From contig OZ025209.1 in NCBI GenBank assembly GCA_964019055.1, forward strand, positions 16,518,351 to 16,582,350: a DNA stretch of 64,000 bases. The letters run 5' to 3'. A program made the translations under genes and the position numbers. Below the pieces are notes generated by a model. The model searched no databases, was not told the origin of the DNA, and saw only the letters and a program-made list of their open reading frames with translations. Origin of the DNA: Anthopleura xanthogrammica (taxonomy: Eukaryota; Cnidaria; Anthozoa; Actiniaria; Actiniidae). This document shows, piece by piece, positions 1-13,536 of this stretch. Within the stretch, counting starts at the first letter, position 1; every line of letters starts with the position of its first letter.

Positions 1-577
1 GAATTGGTGGAATTCTGAATTTTTTTGTAACCTTGACCTTAACTTCCTTTGATCAATGACACTTATTATTAATGTCTGGTCAATTGGAATTCAAACATCT
101 AGAATGTGCAAAATAAAAATGTGCCATCAAATTACAACCCTTTGTATTCTTAAAATTTAGGAAAGAAAGAAATTTAATAAATAATGCAACCAGAAAGAAC
201 CCTAAAAAGTACATATTGTCTTACATATATAGGGGAAAGTGCTCGAGGTTTTGAATAAATGGGCCATTTAAGATAGGATATTATGCGGCTGTGGTCTTTA
301 GACCAAGGGCACACCTTTTTAATTCAGACTGGCTTTACAACAGTAAATAACTTATTCATTTTTTCCCCATTTACTTTATTAATCCACTTGTTTTAAAATT
401 TGTTTTGTTGTTTAGCAATCCATTATCCCAGGATACCAGACCGCAGTCAGAGAGAAAATACCATCCTCTCCAACAGCCATTATCGGAACACACGATTTTT
501 AGAATAACAGAGAAAAAATTATCAAAAAAATTGTATTAATGAATTACAGCAGGTCATAATAGTTTGTGAATATTTAC

Positions 578-3500
578 CTCAAATAAATTTGATGGCAGCT
601 CTTTTTTAGTAATATGTACTTGCACATGCTGAAGAGCACTGAATGAGAATGACTGGAAAAAGAAAATGTATTATAATGTTAGCATTAATGATAGCCAATT
701 TCCTGGCTAGCAAGTTTTATATAATCTAGCTATAACAATAATAAAATATTTCAGACTTACGTGAGAACAAGCAAGCAATTCACACATGATATACTGGTCA
801 AAGATATTCCTTGCCAATTTGAGTCTGTCTTCCTGAGACTGACACTTCTCATATTCTTTTATCTGTGAGAAAATGTCCAGAAAAATTGTTTTTAATTAAT
901 TTGATTGATTATTAATGATTCAAAGTCAGTTTTAAGTAAAGTCAGTCAATCAGTAGATGGTTTAATCAGTTAGTCAGCCACTCAGTCAGTAAATCAGTCA
1001 GTCAGTCAGTTAGTCAGTCAGTTAGTGCATCAGTCAGCTTAATAAGCCTGTCAGTCAGTCAGTGCATCACTCAGCTAGTCTGTCAGTCAGTCAGCCCATC
1101 ACTCAGCTAGTCTTTCAGTCAGTCAGTGCATCAGTCAGCTAGTTTGTCAGTCAGTCAGTCAGTCAGCTTAAGTCTGTCAGTCAGTCAGTAAGTAACTGCC
1201 TGTCATCCTGTCAGTCAAAATCGTTGGCCAGTCATTCAGTCATTTAGATCACTCCACCTGTCTACCCAACCATCTCCCACCATCAAAAAAGCTAATTATA
1301 TTGTTATTTTGCTTCAAAAGAGGAGCCAAACAGAACAAAAGACTGTATAAAAATAACAAAATACACGCATACAAGTTGAGTACACGCATGGAGTTGACGC
1401 ATGCACTACATGCACTTGAGTGTAGTCACTACGTTGACTGCCTGTGGAAATTGCACGTGAACATGTTAACATTCCCATGAGCTGTACTGTAGCTTGTTAG
1501 ACAATTATCATACTTACACTAAAAATTAAATTTTTTTTGACTAATAATTAATGAGTAAACTTCACATTATTAGCATGCATGCAAACCATGCACTTAGACA
1601 TTAAGTAGTTTTGACAATTTTCCTTGCTAGATCTTAAAAGTCTTCTTTATAAGCAACTATATATGCACATGATAGCCAAATTTTACTTATCCTTAACAAT
1701 CTCTGAACATGGGTATTAACAGTAGTCAAAGTTTTTGAGGGAGCTCAAGGTTGCACTTTAGCTATCTACCTAACCTCGTCATGATATTATAAAGCAAATC
1801 ACAGCAATTTTTGGTCCTCCTCTGACAACCTGACTTGCCAATCTTAATCTTAATCGGGCTTGCGTGGAAAACTGGTAAAGAGTAGGAAATTCACTGAATC
1901 ATGGGGCTGCAGTCGGGATGCCATTTTTTCAATATGGCAGAAAGCTTAGCAAACTCTCTTGAAAAACATACTGAAAACCAATAAAGTAAATGTGACTTGA
2001 TTCAAAAACTAAGACCTAGCTTTAAAATAAAAAAATACCAATGGCATCCCCTAAAACAGCCCTATCAAATCCAATGTGTGTCCTACTCCTAACCAGTTCT
2101 CCATGCAACCTTGGAAAGGCCAATATCCATTTTAGCTTGATGTGGTTTTCAAAGTAATTTAATTTTATGTCCTTTGAAGATACACAATTATGGCCAAGGT
2201 GTTAATACTACAATTTGCTCATGAAAACTAAAAAATCTTCAAATGTATTGATACCCTGAAATATGCAGCCTATGGGAGATTAAAGTCAGGGAGGGAACAG
2301 CTAACAAACAAACCTCAGTTCATAATTTAAATAAATGTGGATTTTCTTTGCATTATCATACATAGTATTAGTATAATATATATTGCAACATTGACATAAT
2401 TTGCTGCTGGCAGAGTACAATCTGGGACTCTTGGCTATTACCATATGCATTAACATTACAATGATCTATAACTCATTTTGCTTACATAACTTTAGTTTAG
2501 AGTAGTTCTAATCATGTATATTAGAGTTGTGCAAAAAAAATATGGAAAAATTCAATTTTCTACACCTCAACATTGATATGAATGTACATACACTAAAGAT
2601 TTAAAATGTTGTGGATATTGAATTACAGCTTACAGCCAATCAAATTGTAGTTTGAAAGAGTAGGACTATATGGTACTTTGTTGTTTGGTATTGAAGTGGT
2701 CCATGTGGTTAAGAGTTGTGGCTATTATTCATTTAATTGTTCAAAGCAGAAACCACATTTTTGGGATTTGTACAAAGTTAAGGCACCTTTTATTTCCTCG
2801 GCATGCTCACATATGGGTAAACTGTCATAAAAGGATAACCAAAAAGCCACATATTTGTAATGGCATGACATTATAAAATACTAATGCTTTATCAAAAAGT
2901 CTATAATTAAAAACGTTATGCTTGCACAATATAATACATGTCAGTTCAATTCACTGTAAGTTTTGGACCACTTCTTTTATGGGGGTTGGGTTGAGCTTGA
3001 TCCCCTGAAAAGTGTGGCCATGGGGGGGTATCGAAAATTGTAAAGCTAACCCCCCCTTAGCTCTGCTTTCTGTTCGAACAAGGAGTCTAGAGAAGTCACC
3101 TTCCATATGCTAGGTATAGGTGGATGTAATGTTTATAAACATTGCCATTGTGATGTTAATGTGCCAACCATTTTAACAATAGGTTTGGTCACTTTGTTTT
3201 ATATTGGATTATTTAATAGATTTCTGGTTGGCAATTTAAATAACAATCAGCCAAAGTAAATTTCATCATTGTACTCCCACCTATTGGATTACTTAGATTT
3301 TTACCGTAAATATATGATAATAATATTATTTAAAACTAGGACTAGTCTCAGCCCTGTCAACTACAGGATATCTAATTCAGGATTAAATAGGTTGTTTGTA
3401 TCAGTTTCACATTTTATTGACCTTTCATCCTCCTAATTATGGCTGCAAGCTCAAATATATTTATTATTATATTTCACACTTCTTTAGTAAACTCAGTGCT

Positions 3501-6500
3501 TATAATTGTTCTAGCTAAGCTGACATTTTAGTTTCATTCCCCTAAACTCTACAGAAAAAAACTTGCAGTTATTGAATTGTCACTACAATACATTATTTTT
3601 TTCATTATATCTATGAATTCTATAATTTCCTTTTTAAATCCTTACTGCTTTCATTATTTGTTGATTAAATAAAACTGAAACAACGACAATATGTAAATTG
3701 TCCATTTTCTTGTTTAGTAAAATACCACTGTACATTTGATCTTTGACTACACTAGTTTGCCTTACAATAGGAAATCATTTAAAAAAGCTAACTTACTGTA
3801 AAATAAAAAATTTACTTACTTATATGACATAATTTTTAATGATGTCTGTGAATAGCTTACTTATGAAGGAGTCAGTGGTCATCAAAACACAGCAGAAAAC
3901 CGATTCTCAATTTAAGTGAATAATAATGAAGAGTCAGGAATCTGTCCATATCTTTTATAACATTCCTGATAATAATCAAACCGCATCTTAATCCACTTAT
4001 TTGATGAAACATTCTACTTATTGATAATATTTCATTGTGTGTATTCCAATATATACCGGTAAGTCTGCAAGAAGGCACAGACTTTATTTATTCAACGTCA
4101 ATCCAAATGTCATCTGGCAAATCTTTTCAGTGAAATTTTCACAAAATGAATGAAAGGATTTTTTTCTGAAAGCAGCTAGTTTAAAATGAAACTTAATAAA
4201 TAAAGGCACATATGATCTAAAAACAAAATCCGTCAATTTTAAACATCCTTAACACTCTTCAAATAACGCTAATTATATCATTGGTTACAGCAGAGTTATA
4301 AGATTATGTAGTAATCACATCATGGTAGGTGGCATACCTGGTGACAAGGAAAATAACCATGCCAACTCACTCACTCATATCAGTAGCTGGTAATGCAAAT
4401 ACCCAAACAAATGGAAATACAAGGCCATAATAAGCCACCATATGAAAAGTGGTCAGGTCTTAAAAAAGTGGTCCAGTCTTCTCGGGTAATAAATATTTTT
4501 TACAAGGGGAAAAGTGGTTCTGATGGTAAAAAGTGTCCAGTTTAAAACCATGCAGCCAACCATACTGGTGGCTAAGGCCATGAAATATTTAAAATGTCTT
4601 GATATTTAAACCTAATGTGTGTAATGCTACAGAATAGATGGGTTAATTTTCATTCCACAAGTAACTGAAAGAGCAGGCTGCTTCAACGAATGGGGATAAT
4701 AGACCCTTTTTGAATATGGCATATAACGTCAAACAAGGAGAATTAGAATGTCCCGGATGATGAAACCCAATGATTTCCACTAGCATTATCCGGGACTAGA
4801 ATACCCCGGATTGCAAAACACAATCATTATCACAATCATTATCGCTCATAACATCCGGGACATTCTCGGACTCCTAGTTTGACATCATTGATACCATATT
4901 CAAAAAGGGTCTATTGTGATTGAATAAATCAATGCCTGATCATCACACTGTAATATGACACAATACTGTGTTTATATTCCATTCTCACTTTGTACCATAT
5001 TTATAACATATAAGGAATGAGTTAACACACAGTTCCATGTTCAAATACATTTATGATGTAGGAATATCTAACTCATAGTCATTAAAAAAACTTTGTTGTT
5101 ACTGAGGAATAGAAGAACATGTTTCACATGTTTTTGGGTCAGACTTAACAAACCCTTAAGATTTTGACCCACAATAATTTATTTACTGCAGTGTTTTTAG
5201 TGCTACGGCACCAGTACCAAATGAACTGACAATTTAGACACATAATTGACTTTGATGTCAAGAAATGTTCAACTCTAAGCTTGAGTATTATTTCTTTTTC
5301 TTTTTTCTATCACTAACCCCATATTATGCTCACAGTTTAGTACAGATAATCCTATGGCTATTTTAAATTTCGAAGTAAGAAGATTTGTTTGCCTTTGTTC
5401 ATTCATGCCAGACACACTCTACTGTCATACCCTAAACCGATAACAGACCTTGTACATAACTTAGGTATAATATCTTCCTATTTCAGATCATTTGTCTGAA
5501 GGGAAGCATTGAGGTGGCATAGTGGTGTCTCAGAGTACTCGCCCCTCACTAATTTGACCTGGGTTTGAGTCCCGCTGGGCTCAGTATCATATGCGAGTAA
5601 AGTTGCATCGCTTGTTGGTTCCCTCCCACGTTTCAAGGATTTTTCAAAAATCAGCTTCTAAATTCCAATTGGAATTTCAGTGAACGAATAGCTATCTATT
5701 TTATATATGGCAAGAATCTTTTGCTGACTTTTGCATGGGACTCAACCCAGTTCAGCAGTGTAGTAGTCACAGTGTAGTATATATTTTTGCCATTGCAGAT
5801 TTGTATTTTTGTTTTCTTTTATGTTTTTATGCTCACTTGTTTGTAAAGCTAATAAATAAATAAAATTAATTAATTAAAATCATTGGTAGAGAAATAAATA
5901 ACTCTCAAGGCAATGAAACTAAGACACAAAGAAGCAAGCTCATGGGTTCAATCCCTGGCTGACTAACACTGCATGTAGATCTTAAAATCTGACACAGTAG
6001 AGTCCTGACTTTATAACTCAGAATTTTTTTTTTTTTTTCAGATTTTAATTGGTAGTCCAAACTCTCCTTGCTTCATTATCACTAACCAATATCAGAGGGA
6101 TATAAAAGAACCACTCACAGGAAACTTTGCAGTGACCTCCCATGGTGCACTAACTTCTCATTACTACTCATGATTGTAAACAGTGTATCAAGCAGTTTGT
6201 GCTCAACATTCATTGCAAAACATTTTTTACAAGGTATAAATCAATGCCACATGATTCATTATTAAAAAATAAAAAATCTAAAAGTATAATTATTTATAGA
6301 TTGTATTCATTTAATATGGAGGATTTTATTATTTTTTATTCAAATGCATCTTTGGCACAAAATTTAAATATGTTATCAAACTTTCAGACTAAATTTTAAG
6401 CATTTTTTAAGAAAAAAAAGGAAAATATTTTGGAAGTGAAAATAAAAGAGGATTCCCCGTTGCAGCAATCTTTATAGTATTTCAATAATCTTTAAAGTGT

Positions 6501-9500
6501 AGCCTTTCATTATGATAAGTAATAGTTAATCCCAAAATAGTAATGATTTGTGACAAGGGTGATTATGCACTCATATCCTAAACTCTATAAGCAGGTTTTA
6601 ATTGCTTCTAAGAATTAAAAAGATCTTTATCCTATGAAGTGTTAACCAGTTTTTGTAATTATTTCCAAATAATAAACACTGTAACAGAAAGATGGCCAAA
6701 AAATGTGTAAGATATTTATCATAATTATTACACTCATTTCGTTTTGCTTTTTAATAGTAAACTTGTAATGTTCGAATGAATTTGAATATCTCTGGTGGAT
6801 TCAAGATTTATAAGTATGTTGATCTTTCTAGGAATGATGTGTACAGAACCCTTTGACAGATAAGTGGCTGTGTTGCAAATCTACCAAGGTAAACAATGAT
6901 TATGAGGGAAAACGAGAAAAACTCAGCACAATTTCCCATATTTTCGTGTTCCATTCTAAGATATAACTATACATTTCACTGTTGTATGCTACTTTAAACA
7001 TAATAATAAGAAAAAGTATACTCTTGCAAATGAAAACATAAATTAAAGTCTGCATTACAAACATTACTTCTCAATTTTTTCATTCAAATTTTTTCTTTTC
7101 CAAAATGGTTCATTGGCAGGGAGGTCATAAATATATTAAAATCAACCCACTCTAACTTTTTGTTTCTTGATTTCATTAATATGCATATCCAAGTTTTTAT
7201 TGTGAAGAGAATGTATTATCATACGAACACCCAGACTTCAAGTAATCCAAAGAGTCTGAATATACAGTTAAACATTTTCATGCAGTGTTATTTATAACAT
7301 CCAATATTACACCACCACTTTCACTTCCCATGTACTAGCACCTGCACAGAGCAAGGGAATGAATTTGTGAATTGAATAATCTCCAAAAAAAACCTGAACT
7401 ATAAAATCTAAAAAAAATATATCATAACAAATATCTTGCTGGCTTAAAAACAATAGATAAAAGCAACGAGGGTAGAACTTATTTTTGACTAGAGATGTTG
7501 ATATATCCCTGTTTTTGTTGCCAAGAAATATATACATATTATATGTATATATACATGCATATATTGAAGCATACATAAATTGCAACCAAAGGAATCAATG
7601 AATTATTAAAATCGAGCTACCTTAAACTGTTTTCTAACAATAAAAGCATGATATTGAACGCGGTATAAGCACAATTCATGCATGAACAGCTTGCACCGTG
7701 CCCGTAGAACGAGAAATCCTCATATAAAGCATTTCCTCTTCGTCTATAGCAACAACGACTTTTACGTAACGAAATTCTCAAAACAGAAAAAAAAATTCAG
7801 TGCAGTTAGTTCTGCAGTAATACATTTTGGTTACAGCCACATAACCTGGATAAATCAAGAAAGATATGAGCATTAAACCCGCGTTAATTCTCTGCCTTCA
7901 TTTTATGCTCAGATCTTCCCCTTTAAATTTGAGGACGAACACCAGTACTTTTGTATTAAGTGAATTTATCTTATGGATTATTTATAGTTTTCTATATAAT
8001 ACTTAGGATGAACATTTCCCGAAAAAGAGTTCTGACAAATTCGTTTGATGGAGTTAGCATTTGCCTATCCAAACGAATGAATATTGTTTGGTTAGATTTT
8101 ACAAATAAGCGTGAAAATTGCGCACAGCCAAGCAAGCAGATCTAAATGTACAAGCAACGTTAAAATATACCTAAAATATTCCATTTTTAACACCCAAGGC
8201 AATTCTGATAGAACAAATGCATGTAGTCGCTGCGTAGCTGACCTCCTAAAGTCAAGTCTCCCCTTGCTTTAATCACAATAGCGACCACAATACAGTAAGA
8301 AATGGTGACAACGTTGTTTAACTTTTCGAACGTTCGATCGCCGGAGTTCGAAGTACATTTCCCTGTCTGTCAATATAGAACATAAAAATGGCTTTCTACA
8401 TAAGCAAGTAGATACAGAACTGTTCAGAAACAGTGCTAGAACAAGCGTAGATTCCCAAACAGTATGAAGAAAAAAACCGATTTTGCGTCGTTCTGTAAAT
8501 TGCATTTATAATTCATTGTGTGTTCAGTTTTCTGAGTTTTTTGAATAAAAGACGAAATTCGCCATAACCTGGACATTCGTGATCCTTCAAAAATCATCTA
8601 GGTTAAAGAACAAAATAATTACAAAAAACTAAGAGAAAATACGAACGGAAATTACGTTTGCAGAACAATAACTCTATTTTTTAACCTCCGAAACACTGTG
8701 ATAGGCGTTTATAAGCCGTGTTCTTTGTATTGTAGATATATATATATTCTAGCCTCACTAATCGCCTTCCTTCGCAACCTTCTATTTCATTTCATTTCGA
8801 CAAAACCTATAATACTTTCTTCTGGAGAAGGAACTTAGAACTAATGCCTATCATTAAGGACGAATTATACTTCGAATACCTGGTTTTCCAACTGCCCAAC
8901 CCAGATAGAACATTTACATTCGGAGGACTAAATGTACAGAAAGTAGCGCTAAGCGAAGAAGGCGAGATGATAAATAAATAGATCTCTACACAACTCGCTA
9001 GCTAGGCAGGGTTGTCACTTACATCTTCGTAGAAATCCAGTTGGGGAACTGGCTCATCGCACTGTGTTTGGCAAAATTCTTTAAATTGTAGATAACCTAG
9101 AAGAGGAAGTATACAAAGAGAGTTAATTTTACTCTATTCAAGATTATACTAGGAATATGTAATATAGATCTATGCGAGGTTTGTACTACTGCCAAGGGCC
9201 GTTCAACCAACAACATCGAACAAAACCTTCTTATGTTAGGTTCGAAAACCCAAATTCAACAAAGGAAAGCTCACCTAGTCTCTGGTCGAAAATCTTGTCG
9301 AATGTAACTTCGTTTCTTTCGCTGAGATATTTATGCATTACATGATAAACTCTGAATGAAAACGAAGAACATAAAGATAAGACTCCTACATTCGAGTCGA
9401 GTCTCGAGTAAACACAGCGCTTAGAACCTCGAATTTGTTATAAATTCTACATACGATGGATCGGGAAGGACTATCTTCTTGCTGGCTCTTGCTGCTGGCG

Positions 9501-9567
9501 TGGATTTGGATTTTTCCATCGCCATAAGGTAGGAAACATCGGCTAAAACTGCTTCCAGGTCCGCCAT
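578..9567 (-). CDS. GRK2: G protein-coupled receptor kinase GRK2/3 (beta-adrenergic receptor kinase), 5' part
   Basis: GRK2/3 kinases phosphorylate agonist-occupied GPCRs at the plasma membrane, which recruits arrestin. Five minus-strand exons are visible: 9455-9567 (start ATG), 9275-9351, 9023-9096, 761-862 and 578-652; all have GT-AG borders and phases that join without a stop, giving about 146 residues. The start [20 protein letters not shown] matches the receptor-docking N-terminal helix of vertebrate GRK2. The rest covers the first part of the RGS-homology domain, e.g. [22 protein letters not shown] and LPSNLFE. The kinase and PH domains must lie beyond position 1. Intron 3 is about 8.2 kb and holds satellites, a MITE and a SINE. 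GRK2 versus GRK3 cannot be separated; an invertebrate would normally have one pro-orthologue. Confidence 0.93.
945..1215. repeat. Degenerate (CAGT)n satellite
   Basis: Runs of CAGT/CAGTTAGT with interruptions such as GCATCA and GCTTAA, within GRK intron 3. A similar short CAGT/GGTCGGTC stretch lies at about 57535-57615. Confidence 0.85.
4698..4915. mobile_element. MITE-like element with AGACCC terminal inverted repeats
   Basis: The left end AATAGACCCTTTTTGAATA is the reverse complement of the right end of this 218 bp block; both ends extend to a 22 bp perfect terminal inverted repeat. Inner sub-repeats (ATCCGGGAC / GTCCCGGAT) make the block largely palindromic. No coding capacity. Related termini occur at 20055-20235 and 37232-37499. 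Confidence 0.75.
5505..5868 (+). mobile_element. tRNA-derived SINE, copy A
   Basis: The head carries a Pol III-like A box (around GGCATAGTGGTGTC) and, about 40 bp later, a B box (GGGTTTGAGTCCC). The body is GTTGGTTCCCTCCC-type sequence and the copy ends in an AATAAATAAATAAAA tail. It shares head and body words with the copies at 31.6, 41.4, 46.7, 50.0, 52.2 and 58.8 kb. Confidence 0.6.
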
Positions 9568-9572
9568 TTTTG
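9561..9572 (-). promoter_or_regulatory. YY1-like motif over the GRK start codon
   Basis: On the minus strand the start ATG lies inside AAAATGGCGG, a YY1-type motif often found at or just downstream of transcription starts in animals. Inferred from motif match and position only. Confidence 0.35.
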
Positions 9573-12500
9573 CTGCTTGATCCGCTCGACATTCCCATTT
9601 GCAAACCCTTGATTACATATTGCTTAATTCTGATTGGTCCACAGATAATTTACTCACGTGACTTCTAGTTCTCATCAATATGGCCGTGGCTTACATTCAG
9701 CAAACCTTTCTTATACCGCTCTCTCTTTCATTCTTTCATTCTTCCTTCCTTTCTTCTTCAATTTAAAAATCCTTTTCAAAAATATCCTTTACGTAAGTTA
9801 TTACACGTTAAGAACATGGAGAACTTTTAAGGGTTTTTTTCACAAAAGATTTTACGTCAAACACATAAACTCGATGAATTCATCTGTTCCCTTTTGAGGC
9901 TGTACTGTATTTTCATTCATAATCTTTATTTGTTTTTTGATTATTATTTTTCCTAGACATACGATAATATTTAAAAAGCAAGTTATTTGATCTGATGTAT
10001 TAAATCTGACTTCTTTAAGCTGGGAAAAGTTTCCAATCACTCTGATAGTAAATCATACACGATGCCCATCAATTATACCCTCAGCTTGATTATCAGCAAT
10101 AAAATAATCATAACTATGCATAAATTTTTATTAAAAAGGGATCATTCTTTTGCGTTTACTACCTACGTATGCTCTTATGTTGAAATAATAAACATTCTAG
10201 TGCAGTGTATGTGTCTCCTTAACTAGTTATGACAAAAACCCTCCAGGCCTACTGCCCACGACCCAAAACACCCCCGCTAAAATGATATACCGAAATTTTA
10301 CACGTTTTCTAGGGAATAAGAATAAGAAACTTAAAAATTAATTAATCAATCATAAGCTTATTCCTATCCATCATCCTGTATCGTAGAATCTGCCAAAATA
10401 CTCGGTAACGTGGTTTGGCGGTCGCACGGCACGGGCACTGAGTATACACTCTTCGTGTGCACAGTAACTGCCTGTACTGCTGTTATAGCTTTGTCATTTT
10501 TGGCGAGATACTTTTTGTTTATTTTGCCAGGTTAGCTTTACTTTGGATTTTTTCTCTAAGTTCTCTCCTCACTGAGTTCCTTCTTTTTTTCCTTCTTTCC
10601 TACCTTCCTTCCTTCCTTTTTTCAATCTATTTTATTGCATTGTAAATAATGATCAATAGAAAGTGTTTTGAGAGATAGTTTGTGCAGTTCCTCAGGCATT
10701 CTCTGGTGCAAGACAAGCGTCAGCTGTGACCAGGTAATCTGAATACACCATCCGGCAAAACAAAGTTACTTTTCTCAGTCATCAAAAATTCAAGATTCTA
10801 GTGCAACTAGCTAGGATAACAGAATATGTTGCTACTACTACCAGCTAATCTAATATATTTTTAAAAATGCCTTTCAGTTTTTTTTAGCTTTTTTGGAGAT
10901 CTGAACCTTGTAAGTACGCTAGCCTTAGTGTCGTTACTGTCGTTACTGTCATCCAAAGTTACAACTTCCTCAGCTCGTTGCTAGTTGATGCTGATTGGTT
11001 GATAACTTGTCTGAATGCTGGCAGGCTTGAGATGACATTCAAATATTTTTTTTGGCATGTTCTGCTGTCCTGATCAGATAAAAGATCTGCAATAAATTAA
11101 AGATAAATAGTTCTCTTTAGAAATAACAGACGTTAGACTCGCTCGTTTAACTAAAGATACAACTGATGAGAGGAATGGAGGCAGGAAACGAAGACAGAAA
11201 AGGACAAGAGGGATAGTTAGAAAATGCTGAAAGAACAAAAGGAAGAAAGGAAAAACAGGAAAAGATAGATGGATGGATGGATGAATGAAGCCAATGAACT
11301 GAACGAATGACAAGAAGTAAATAAATGAACAGTAAACTTAGAGGAACAGTTAACGCATGCAGAGGAAGTTAACGGAAGTGATCATGATAACAACAGGTCG
11401 GTTCTTCGGTTCCCCTTTCACAAAATCGAATTCCAATTCGATCTGCGGCGAGTAACAGTTAAATCACTTGGCCCAGAGGTTGTCTGGGGGGAAATGAAAT
11501 TGGTATTTGGTTTGCAGATTTGGTTTAGTTTTGGTAAGAAAGAAACAGAGAGCTAATAGAGACGAGAACAAGATGAAACTGAAATGATTAAATATGATTT
11601 AGTGAAGTGGTTATTTTATTAATCTGTCTTGCTAAGTGTCCGCTAGTCTCCGCATTTTTGATGAATGGCTAGTCTTCGGTATTTGCATACATATTCAACT
11701 CACAAATGGTAGAAACATATATGAGAATCACGAAATCCGTCCAGCCTATGCACACAGCTCTCGTTACCACCGCCGGTTCATCTGATCCAAAGACTGCCTT
11801 TATTTTATCAAAAAACTAAATAGTACGACTGAGGCAAGTCAGTGAAGTCTGAAATGTTGAAACCAAGAGGAATTTCGACCAATTTAGGTGATTTGTCTTA
11901 ATTTCAATTATGATACAAAATGACAAATTCATATCGTAAAAAGACAAATTTCTCCATATTGAAAAAAAAATTGTTATAATTCTTTTTCTTTTGCCCCTTT
12001 GTTTGTATTAAGAATAAAGAATAACTAATTGCCAAGCAAAAACTGATAAAAAAATATCGGCTACTGAGCTGGGATATAAATACGTAACTCTTAAAAAAAC
12101 CTTTTTACGATGAATTTGTTTTTCTGTGTTTCAAGGAGCTACTGACAGATAAGGTGACAAGTTTTTTGTAAAAAAATATATGACACCTGGGAAAAACTCT
12201 ACTTCTTGACCACAGACTCGTAAAATCTGCCTGAAAATTCAGAGCTTTTTAAAACCACGGGTTTGCAAATGACTAAATTATTGATGTTAAGATCTGAATA
12301 AATAAAGAGTTACCTTAATAATTTCACCTTGAAGGTGCGCGATAGGTTTGGATATTTTTTGTTTGCTTAGCTAAACAAAGAGGCAATGTCATCGTTTATT
12401 AAATAATTACAATCCGAGTAGGAAAACAAGTAGCAGACTTTGAGCAGCAAAGGCAAAACATTCCTCCCTTCCCCGATAATTACGGTTTTAACTATCTATG

Positions 12501-13536
12501 CCATCTGTGATGGTGATTATAAAGAGCTCTGGTGAGATGAATAAGGAGTTACTCGGTTGGTAAGGAGATGCGACCAAAATGAACCTACGTACACTGCACA
12601 ATCCATCAGCTAGTCATTACGAGTCATTACTACTTTTCTCTCTCTTTCTTTTTTTTATTTTTCTAGCTTTTTTTCTTTTCTCTTCTCTTAAGTTATCATT
12701 TTCGCCTGGAAAAATTAGCATTACAATACTGCTGATACTGCTATCATCCCTGAAGAAGTTCGTTTGCGTATTATCAATATTAATAAGCCTACAAGACAAA
12801 TACATACAAACGAGCATATATACATATGAATGCACGGTTCTAACTACGTCTAGACTTACACGTATGCTTCATTTGATAATTTTCCTTGTTCATTCATCTC
12901 TTTTAATGCCGGCCCTGTTTGCCCTGTACGTGGGAGGGGTGGGTGGGTTTCATTTGTCCAAATGACGTCATAGACATAGGAAAGCTACCCTATTCATTTG
13001 CTACGGTTATCGCAATATCGGTAATCTTATATTTTTACTTATTTTTTTTTGTTCTCTTTGGAGCTTTTTTGTTTGTAGATATTTAGAGAGAGAAACGTTT
13101 CCCTAGTAACAGTTGCCTTGGAAACTATAAAGCTAGAAAGTCTGATATCAGCTACGTGATATACGAAATTAAAGAAAGTGCCAAAGTCTGCATGATTTGG
13201 GAAGAAATTCCTTAAAAACTAAAAGAAATATTTTTACTGGTAAGTTAGACTTTGATTCGGGGATGTATGGAACGTATGTATGGAAAAATTTATGCGCTGT
13301 ACTCTTGTATGCTCTCGTGATTGCATAGAAAAATATTGGAGAATGAATGGGAATGAAATGGAAAAGTTAAAGATGGGATAAGAGTACTCTTATCATTATG
13401 GCCAGCAGGTTTCATTTGATTCGAATGAAATGACGGTTGGCAAAACATGACAGGTACTAATCAACTACTGAACCAAGGAACATTCAAGTGGCTTTCCTGG
13501 TAATTAAGAAATCAAAAGACAGCGTGAACTAGATCG
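9568..13536. other. Intergenic region between divergent GRK and GUSB genes
   Basis: Just under 4 kb between two head-to-head starts. It is AT-rich with pyrimidine runs and a probable SINE fragment at about 11400-11495. Open frames here (for example near 12579-12965) are low-complexity and show no recognisable protein. Promoters of both genes are expected inside it, but I see no convincing TATA box. Confidence 0.6.
11400..11495 (+). mobile_element. SINE fragment (body/tail only)
   Basis: The words CCAATTCGATCTG and GGCCCAGAGGTTGT match the 3' body of the SINE copies at 31.6, 41.4 and 52.2 kb. The tRNA-like head is absent. Confidence 0.45.

Larger units (their letters stand above)
863..9022 (-). 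other. Large GRK intron 3 (non-coding)
   Basis: About 8.2 kb without a coding exon that I can support. It holds a degenerate CAGT satellite (about 945-1215), an inverted-repeat element (4698-4915), a tRNA-derived SINE (about 5505-5868) and long AT-rich stretches. No other conserved reading frame was seen on either strand. Confidence 0.7.

Noticed and set aside
945..1215. CRISPR array
   Set aside because: Short CAGT tandem repeats without spacers, in animal DNA.
5505..5600. Functional tRNA gene
   Set aside because: A and B boxes are present but no cloverleaf can be drawn, and the unit is part of a dispersed SINE with a long body; the same holds at 58766.
9386..9604. 72-codon minus-strand frame over the GRK start
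   Set aside because: Out of frame with the clear GRK2 N-terminus encoded in the same bases.
12579..12965. 128-codon plus-strand frame upstream of GUSB
   Set aside because: Leu/Phe/Ser-rich translation of pyrimidine-rich DNA, no conserved words, antisense also open.
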